Shown: positions 35,460 through 43,400 of the stretch, piece by piece | Position numbering within the stretch: the first letter of the stretch is position 1 | Layout: each line of letters begins with the position of its first letter | DNA from: Candidatus Paceibacterota bacterium | GTDB lineage: Bacteria > Patescibacteriota > Minisyncoccia > Phycocordibacterales > UBA6899 | Length of the DNA: 46,125 nt | Reading direction: 5' to 3' | Assembly (NCBI GenBank): GCA_035583355.1 | Contig: DATEZQ010000006.1 | Coordinates: 1 to 46,125 of the forward strand | Made by a program: the position numbers and the translations under genes | Notes under the pieces: model-generated | The model's input: the letters and a program-made list of their open reading frames with translations, nothing else | Told to the model about the DNA's origin: nothing | Databases searched by the model: none

Positions 35460-37325
35460 ATGAGATTACTCACCAAGTATGCCATGCTGTGCATGGCCTT
35501 TTCGTTCGCGACTTCCGTCGCGCTCTTGGGCGGCAATAAGCCATTCAAGATTACAACCAGGGCTACAAGTGGAGGCAAGATAACTCCACGCGTAGCGAAT
35601 CCGCATGCGGGTGAAGTAAGGCAATTTGTCATTACCCCAAATGAGGGGTTTCGGGTGGTGAGTGTATCGGGGTGTGGTGCCGGGATCTGGAATCCACTGA
35701 CCTATACATTTACAACCGCACCGGCATCCGTTGACTGCGAAATTTCCGCACTCTTTCATCAGGGTCCGAATCAGACTCCCTTAGTGAGTGCAGGTGCAGA
35801 TCAGTCGGTGCAGAGTGGTGGAGATGTTTTGCTCAGCGGCTCTGCATCAGATACTGATGGCGTTGTAGTGAGTGTCCTCTGGAGACAAGCTTCAGGTCCA
35901 GCAGTATTGCTCTCAACGCCAGATCAGTCGAGTCTCTCCTTCGTTGCACCCGAAGTTGCAGCTGACTCAATTTGCGTTTTCGAATTTACAGCTACTGATA
36001 ATGAGGGTGCAGTTTCGAGTGACTCAGTTAGTGTGTCAGTGGCAAGAGCAAATATTGGCTATCCACATAGCCCGATTGTTCTGCGGGGGGATAAGAGTGC
36101 AGGTTTTTCTGCGCACGATATGTTATATGGGTCTCTGTATGGTAGTGAAGGGCCTGGAATTTTCTATGCTGACGGAGGTACTGATTTTTTGAAGATTGGT
36201 GTAACTGCGGACCCAGATACTGGGTTCGACTACAATGGATCTTTCCTGAGATTTAATCTCGCAGGCATGCCGTCTTTTGTAAAGTCAGTGAAACTGCGTT
36301 TGTATGTTCAGCCAAAACCTGATAATGGGTATTGGCCTGCATATGTTACCGCAGATCCTTCCTCGTCTGACTATATTTTCCAGAGGCTTAATTTGCCAGA
36401 TTCCTCGACGCCTTTCCTGGCTTCGAGTTACATTGGAAGACCAAATCCCTATACACCTTTTCCTTTATTAAATTTCAATCCAAGTGGCGGTTGGCATGAG
36501 TTTGATGTTACTCGAGCCTATGTTCATGCGCGACGGTTTTCGAACGGCAGTAGTATTGTTTTTGACGCTGTCTCCAGCTTTGTCGATGAGACTCAAAGTC
36601 TCCTATATAATGGCATTGGTGTAAGAGTGCCAATCGTCGCAAACGGACCAAGTAATACAGCGAATACTCCTGAGCTGGTTGTTGAGTTCGAGGAGTTACC
36701 AAATCTTTCAAAGATTGAGATAATTGCTCCTTTGCTTGCATATGATGAGGTAGACTGGTCTACACATCTACCGCCAACTACATCAATATTTGGTTCTGAT
36801 TCTGCAGATGGTGGAAAGCTGGTGGGTGTGGTAAAAAGCTTATATGCTACCGCGAATATTCCGAATGGGGATATCTATGCTGCGGAGGAAGGAGTCGTCA
36901 AGTACTTTGAGGATATCCCTAGTACTGATCCGAATGGCCTCGGCTATTCGCAAGTGAAAGTCGTGCTGGAGCATGAGACGCCACTTGGTGTCTTTACTAC
37001 AACTTACGCGAGATTAAATTCAATACAGTTGGCCCTTCCGAATAATAAGTTTGGTTTAGGAATTGTGGGGATGCATGTTTCCCGGGGTCAATTGATCGGC
37101 ACAGTCTTTGGTGATGGAGAGGGCACGAAATATAGTTATTTCTTTGGAATCAAGAAAGGCCCATTCGATCAATGGTCATTAAGAGAAACCATTAATCAGA
37201 ATGATCCTAGTGTAGATGATTTTCAGCTTCGCTATAATTCATATATAAATCCAGATGATACCAGCGTGTTGCTGATGCAGCCATGGCCTGATTGGAATTC
37301 ATATCCGGCCGAATGGGTACAATAG
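35460..37325 (+). CDS. Secreted multidomain protein: PKD-like, DNRLRE-like and degenerate M23 domains
   Basis: 621 aa with a signal peptide (KYAMLCMAFSFATSVALL). Residues about 28-100: InlB-like/Big repeat (ITPRVANPHAGEVRQFVI...GFRVVSVSGCG) with two Cys. About 105-195: PKD/REJ-like domain (VSAGADQSVQSGGDVLLSGS). About 200-400: DNRLRE-like domain, recognised by FLRFNLAGMPSFVKSVKLRL and GWHEFDVTRAYVHARRFSNG. About 430-600: M23 (LytM) fold pattern, IYAAEEGVVKYFED, KVVLEHETPLGVFTTTYARL, GMHVSRGQLIGTVFG. The M23 HxH zinc motif is replaced by YSYFFG, so peptidoglycan hydrolase activity is unlikely. No transmembrane anchor. Inferred role: secreted wall-binding or carbohydrate-binding protein. Confidence 0.78.
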   Translation: MRLLTKYAMLCMAFSFATSVALLGGNKPFKITTRATSGGKITPRVANPHAGEVRQFVITPNEGFRVVSVSGCGAGIWNPLTYTFTTAPASVDCEISALFHQGPNQTPLVSAGADQSVQSGGDVLLSGSASDTDGVVVSVLWRQASGPAVLLSTPDQSSLSFVAPEVAADSICVFEFTATDNEGAVSSDSVSVSVARANIGYPHSPIVLRGDKSAGFSAHDMLYGSLYGSEGPGIFYADGGTDFLKIGVTADPDTGFDYNGSFLRFNLAGMPSFVKSVKLRLYVQPKPDNGYWPAYVTADPSSSDYIFQRLNLPDSSTPFLASSYIGRPNPYTPFPLLNFNPSGGWHEFDVTRAYVHARRFSNGSSIVFDAVSSFVDETQSLLYNGIGVRVPIVANGPSNTANTPELVVEFEELPNLSKIEIIAPLLAYDEVDWSTHLPPTTSIFGSDSADGGKLVGVVKSLYATANIPNGDIYAAEEGVVKYFEDIPSTDPNGLGYSQVKVVLEHETPLGVFTTTYARLNSIQLALPNNKFGLGIVGMHVSRGQLIGTVFGDGEGTKYSYFFGIKKGPFDQWSLRETINQNDPSVDDFQLRYNSYINPDDTSVLLMQPWPDWNSYPAEWVQ

Positions 37326-37337
37326 GATATAAAATTT

Positions 37338-37364
37338 CTGCCGCACAATGTGCGGCAGTTTTCT
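37338..37364 (+). terminator. Terminator of the 35460 gene
   Basis: CTGCCGCAC, AAT, GTGCGGCAG then TTTTCT. Confidence 0.88.
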
Positions 37365-37418
37365 AATATATGATACTTACTTGCATTTACTTCCTGTGGA
37401 TAGGGTGGATGGACAAGC

Positions 37419-37424
37419 TATAAT
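37419..37424 (+). promoter_or_regulatory. -10 box upstream of the giant surface gene
   Basis: Perfect TATAAT. It implies a start near 37431 and a leader of about 50 nt to ATG 37480. The -35 is poor (GTGGAT region). Confidence 0.6.
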
Positions 37425-37479
37425 GGCTTTACTGAGCGGTATTCTCGGAGTTTCTAGCCGTAGTTTTGAGGCGCAAAAT

Positions 37480-40400
37480 ATGGCTAAAAATGGTAAAATT
37501 GAAGTAATGGCCACGCCCTCTTGGAGGAAATGGTTTTTTCACTGCACACACACAGTTGCTTTTGCATTGCGTGGGCTTTTTACGTTTTGTGTACGATTGT
37601 TTCTTGTTTTACTGTCGTTCATTTCTCATGCATTTTTGGTGACCTACAAGCGTTACGAGCGCACACTGCGACCCGTCGTCTCATTGGTGACGCGTGCTTC
37701 TCAGGGTTTGCATGCACGTACTCGCGTGATATACAAAAGTGAGATTTTTCAGTTCGCAGCTGAGCTCACGGTGGCTTTGTATACTCTGACGATCTCATTC
37801 TATCGAAAACATCGCAAAGCAACTGCGCTTGCGCTCAGTATGCTCGTACTGGCTTTTGTTGGAACTTCTGTTTTCTTTTCTATTTCAGCGCGCGCAGAAA
37901 AAGAAGTGCATGCATACATATCCCCATCATTTGTTTCAGGTGAGGGGGTTGAGAATCCTGAGGCTGCAGGTATTCAGGATCTTTCTGTGGATGCACGAGT
38001 TGCTGATTTTGCACTTGAATACAGTGCACGTTTTGCATTTGGATCGTACGCAGATACTCCACGAGTAAGTCCGGTGACTAACGATGCAGCAACAACCCCA
38101 TCTGCTACTTCTTCGTCCGTAGATGCTGCTGCTCCAAGTTCTCCTGTAGACAGCATGCCTGCGACTACAACTACTGTCCTTGTTCCGACTCCAGAGGCAC
38201 CTTCATCATCAATTATTGATTCGGTGCAGTCAGTTATCCACGATATCTTGCCATCGATTGTTCCCGCACCAGAGGTTGCTCCTCCTGTGACGGAAGTAAT
38301 TGCACCGGCACCTGTGGACAGTACTGTGTCGGGCGATGCTCCGGCCGCTGGAATTTTCTACTCGACATTTGCGAAGTTTTTTGCACCAAAGAATGCCCTT
38401 GCACAAGATGTCCCATCTGCGGTAACTGATATGGCTCCGGCAGCCCCTGAAGCTCCCGCTGCTATTTCTGAAACTCCTCAGGCGCCTGTGAATGCAGAGA
38501 CAGTTTCTGTCTCGAATGATACTGTCCCCACACCTCCTTCAAATACTGAGACTATTACCGGTGCTGATGTCACACTTACGGGTGAATCTGCCCCATCTAC
38601 AGATTCTGGAACGTCAGCTGCTCCGCAAGATACGTCTCCAGCTTCCAATACAGAAGTCTCAGTACCAGAAGATCGTGATCCATATAAGGTTGCATCATGT
38701 ACGCTTTTCGGAAGGACATGTCACTTACTCGTCATGGAGGGTTTTGGTGTTGGTCCCGAGCTTTCAAAATATCCTGTCCGAAATGCGCAACTCATGGTTT
38801 CGCTCGCCGGTCGTGCTGCTCCACAAGATACTCCAGATCGTGTCGTCTTTCGAGCGTACCGCAATGGCAAGTGGGTATACCTCGGTGAGCAAACCGTGAA
38901 TGGTGAGTTTGATAATAGTTCACGTGGCGGATTCCTGACTTTACCACTTGGAATCGGTTCTTGGTCAGAGCTCGCAAATATGACCATTGCAATCGAGTAC
39001 GTACGTGAAGGAACATCTGACGCATCGTTACTGCTTGATGCGGCGTGGGTTGATGTTGGTTTTGCAGCAGAAGAAGCCCCTGATGATCTCGCACTCCTTT
39101 CACCAAATGTGAAGAGCGCGCTTCTGGCTCGTGATGCTGAGATGCGTATACGTGAGCGAGATCACCTAAGTCTTGGTGATGGAACAGTGATCAATTTCAC
39201 TAATCTTGTTGCACAGACGCCTGGAGCAAAGCTTCGCGTTGCTCTAACGAAAGAACACCACACGGTACTGGGTAGCGGGGAGGAGTATATTGGCGTGACA
39301 AATGTAGGGAAGAGTCCTGAGCGCGTACGACTCTCATTCCACTTTCCTGAGGAGGGTGGTCGCGTAAGTGCAATTGCACAGTACTCACACAATGTGCCAC
39401 ATAAGGTGGTTGAGGAGCGTACTGCTCCAATCGCATACCTTTGTGCTAGTGGATGGACACACGCATCAAGCACTGATGAGATTGTTACATCGGAAAGCTA
39501 TTCTTGTGCGGAAGGGAATGAGGTGCATGTTTGTGCTTCAGTTTCGGAAGACAATACGAGTTGTCTCTCCGAGGTGACTGCAGTAGGTCAGCAGGAGGAT
39601 ACCGTGTATCGTCGCGATTTTGTGCCGAATGCTGTTTTCTCTGGCTCATTCAGGGATGATCAGAATATTTTTGGCCGCGCAATGGATGCTCTCCTTTCGG
39701 AGATGCCAAGTGACATTCTCCCAACATCTGTTAGGGAAGTTTCTTATACGAATCCTTTTGATATTGAACCAGGTGCAACACAGTATTTCCGTGTGAACTA
39801 TGATACGCCGCTCAATACCCGTGGTAGTTTCTATGTTGAAGCAGTTGCTGCAAGTGGCGCATATGGCCTCGGTTCTGCTGAGTTCGACGGGTCTTGGAAT
39901 TGGCGCATACCCGTAGATGTCTCATTACCATACGCAGAAAATACTAATGAGGTTGCGGTACCAGTGGCGCTCAATAAGATGCCTCTTGAATTCTGGAGTC
40001 ATGTCCAGCGCAATGGTGCAGATATCCGTTTTTCTGATGAAGAGGGTGTAGTAGAGCTTCCTTACTGGCTTTCTGATTTTAATGCAAGCGAGCGCTCTGG
40101 TCTCGTATGGGTACGATTACCACAAGCTGGAGGCATCATGCCGCGCATTTTCCTCTATGCAGGAAATCCTGATGCGGAAAGTGCAAGCAAGCCATGGGCA
40201 CCGTTTACTACGTCTATTGTTTCTCCACGTGCCGTGCTCATCAGTAAGAGCGGTGAGGAGGCAGACGTGACGATAACTGCGCTTGCTCCACACGTGCGCG
40301 TCGTTATTGACGGTCACGATGAGCGTAGTTTGCTTTTCGGGGAAACAGCACTCTTTTCGCATGTGAATAATGCTGCGGTGATACGTGCGACGGGTCCTGT

Positions 40401-43400
40401 ATCCGCAAAAGCACATTCAGTATTTTCTCGCGCAACAGTGGCACCATTTGGGCTTGCGGGTCTTGAGGCTGAGCTTCCAGATCGTACGCTTGAACTCGCA
40501 ATGATTCCTGCGATAAATGAGGCAGGCGAGGCGCAAGTAGGAAAGCAGTTCATCGACCTTTCTGTGGGCTCAGTTTTCCGCACGCCAGTTGATGGAGCGG
40601 TGCGTGCAACCACGTCAGTGCCTACACTTTTCGTTGCAGAAGAAGGTGAAAAGGCAAGTCTGCTTACTCCTGTAGGTGAGAGAATCTCAGGGCAGTTGAG
40701 CGGCAGCGCGGTACTTGATGAGCGTCTTGAGTCGGTGAGCGCAGCATGTGATGGAAATCATGTCTTTGGAGCAATCGACACGCGTGGAAGCTTGCTTGCG
40801 ACGAGTACTTGTGGGGTAACGCTCACGGGGCCTTTTGATGCAGGAACGATTTTGCGCATGTATAGAGATGCGACTGGTGGTACTGTGGGTGCACGATTCT
40901 TTGGATCGAATAATTCAATCGATCAGCTCATAGGTCGCGATGCGATTTCGCGATCCGCAGATGCGTATGACGCAGCAACCGCGTTCGGTGAGCCTGAATA
41001 TGTGCTTCCTGGCGAGCATCGTCTTTTTGATCGACTTGGCGATAAAGAGCGAATGCATGTCAATCGCTTCTTGAGTACGAAACGTGAGTTTTCTGCAGAG
41101 GAAGTTCCTACATTTAAATTCCAGTATAAGCCTCAGAGTAGCAGTTTCTTCCGCACACTACGAAAATTTGTTGGTATTGCTCCTTTCACTGTGGATAATG
41201 TGGTTGTTGAGCAGTCGGGTAAGTCTCTCGGTATTGCAGCAGAGGTGGAGTATGGAGCAAATAATGAGTGGACGGTGCGCCTTGCGAAGGATGCAAAGAT
41301 GCGCATTTCTCCTGGGAAGCTCACACTCAAAATGCAGATTCACGAAGGTTCTTCGACATACGAGGATGCCTATGATTTCTACTGGGCACTCCTTGCAGTA
41401 AACTTCAATAAAGCAATATATGAAAAGGGTGAGACTGCAGAGATTTCACTTGGCGCTATCTCTGATACCGGAAATACGATCTGTGATGCACGTTTGAAAT
41501 TGTTCATTACAACACCTGCGAGTACGACTGAGGAAATATCCGTAGCTCGTTCTGGTAAGTGCGACGGCAACAATATTGTAGAGGTTCCTGACTACAGTGC
41601 GAAGTACACTCCTATCGATGAAGGTAAGTATATAGTGCGCCTTGTCCGTCTCGATGATGCAGAGAATATTCTTGCTGATGTGCGTGATACATTCCAGGTC
41701 GTTCCACATATGACTTATGTTATTGAACGCACTGGACCAACGCGTATCAACCCGACCGGTTTTTATAATATGACGTTGCGCGTGTTCGCACGCGAAGCGT
41801 ATACAGGGAAGCTCTCCGAGCTTATTCCTGGAGATTTTGAAGTTATTGAGCGTGGCGGTGGTACGCTCGAGTGGGTGGATGATACCCATGCGGTGAAGCG
41901 ATTAAGTTGGGATGTTGATATGAATGCAGGTGAAGTCTATCAATTCACCTATCGTTTTGATGCACCTGACATTTCACCATACATGTTCTTCTTGGGCCCT
42001 GCGACGATTGGAGACGGAGATACCGCATACACTGAACCTCGTTCATGGCAGATCGCATCTGATGCTGCGGGCAAGATGATTATCTACTGGACCGATGCAT
42101 TCACTGTACCTGTTGGGTGGGAGCTTATGTCCTCGACGACCGCGCCATTCTATAACCGCTGGGTTATGGGTTCTTCGACCTATGGTATTACGGGTGGTGC
42201 ATCAACACATACACATACGTTCACTACTTCGGTGGGTTCTTCTATTTATACAACAGCAGTGCCTGCAACAGGTGCAAGCACCTTTAATGCGTATAAGGAC
42301 CATACCCATTCGTTTACTCCAACTTTTGGTGGCGGAAGTAACCTACCCCCATCACTCTCGATGCGCATCTTGCGCTCTCAGACTGCTGGTGAAGTGAATA
42401 TTCCTGCAGGAGCTGTAGTCTTCTTTGAATCAGTACCTGGTGCGGGGTGGAATACCTTGACTGGTATGGAAGGGTACTACCCTTACGGTCAGAATTCGAT
42501 TGGCATGGCGACAGGTTCTCCGACACACAGCCATGCGGTTTCGGGCACGCTTGGTGCATCATCGGGTGGACCAACCTATCCCCGTAATACTAATGGTACG
42601 AATCCATTTGTTTCGAGTGTTGCACATACGCACACCCTTACTGCAACGGGCACACCAGCACTCTCGAATGATCCCCCATACGTCACCTACCGCATGGCGC
42701 AGTCCGTTGCAGCAGGTCCTGTACCAAACGATGCGATTACCATGTGGGATGCCGATCCTGCTGCAGGGTGGGTGAATCTCTCAGTCCCTGGAGGAGTGAT
42801 GAATAATCGTTTTGTGCGCGTAGATACCTCTTCTGGTGCAACAGGTGGACAAGAGTCTCATGATCATCCCGACCTTTTGGGTATCGGAACGAGCGCGGGT
42901 TCAGGTCAAAACCGTGCAAGTATCGCGAGTGGTTCGCTCTTTGGTGCAAACCCTACACACACTCATAGTGTGGATCTTTCGTCGTTCTCTTCAGCTTCAA
43001 ACCTCCCTCCATTTATTACTGCTATCTTTGCGAAGCGTTCCGTAGGAATTCCAGTATTCGAGCAGATAGACTTCCGTTTCTACGACAATGTGAATGACCT
43101 TACGCCAATTGACCCATGGCCAGCAGGTGCAGTCGATGTGAGCGAGAATGTTCCCGTCGACGATGTCACTTATCGTTTCCGACCGGGAAGCATTTTCCGA
43201 GTGCGTATGGACCTTGCGGTTTCAAATGCAACTGGAACGGTTGGATCATCTCCACTGAAACTCCAGTATTCTACTGATGGAGTATGCGCATCTGCACTCA
43301 ATTGGAATGATGTCGGTGCTCCAGGTAGTGCAACACCTATTCGAGGATATGATAATAGTCTTGTGAACGAGGGTGCGTCACTTCCGAGTGCGCTGCTTTC

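Noticed and set aside
37521-37742. 73-codon frame with GGAGG before an ATG at 37530, inside the giant gene.
   Set aside because: It overlaps the giant ORF in another frame; the GGAGG is part of codons TGG AGG, and the giant ORF is open throughout for over 8.6 kb.
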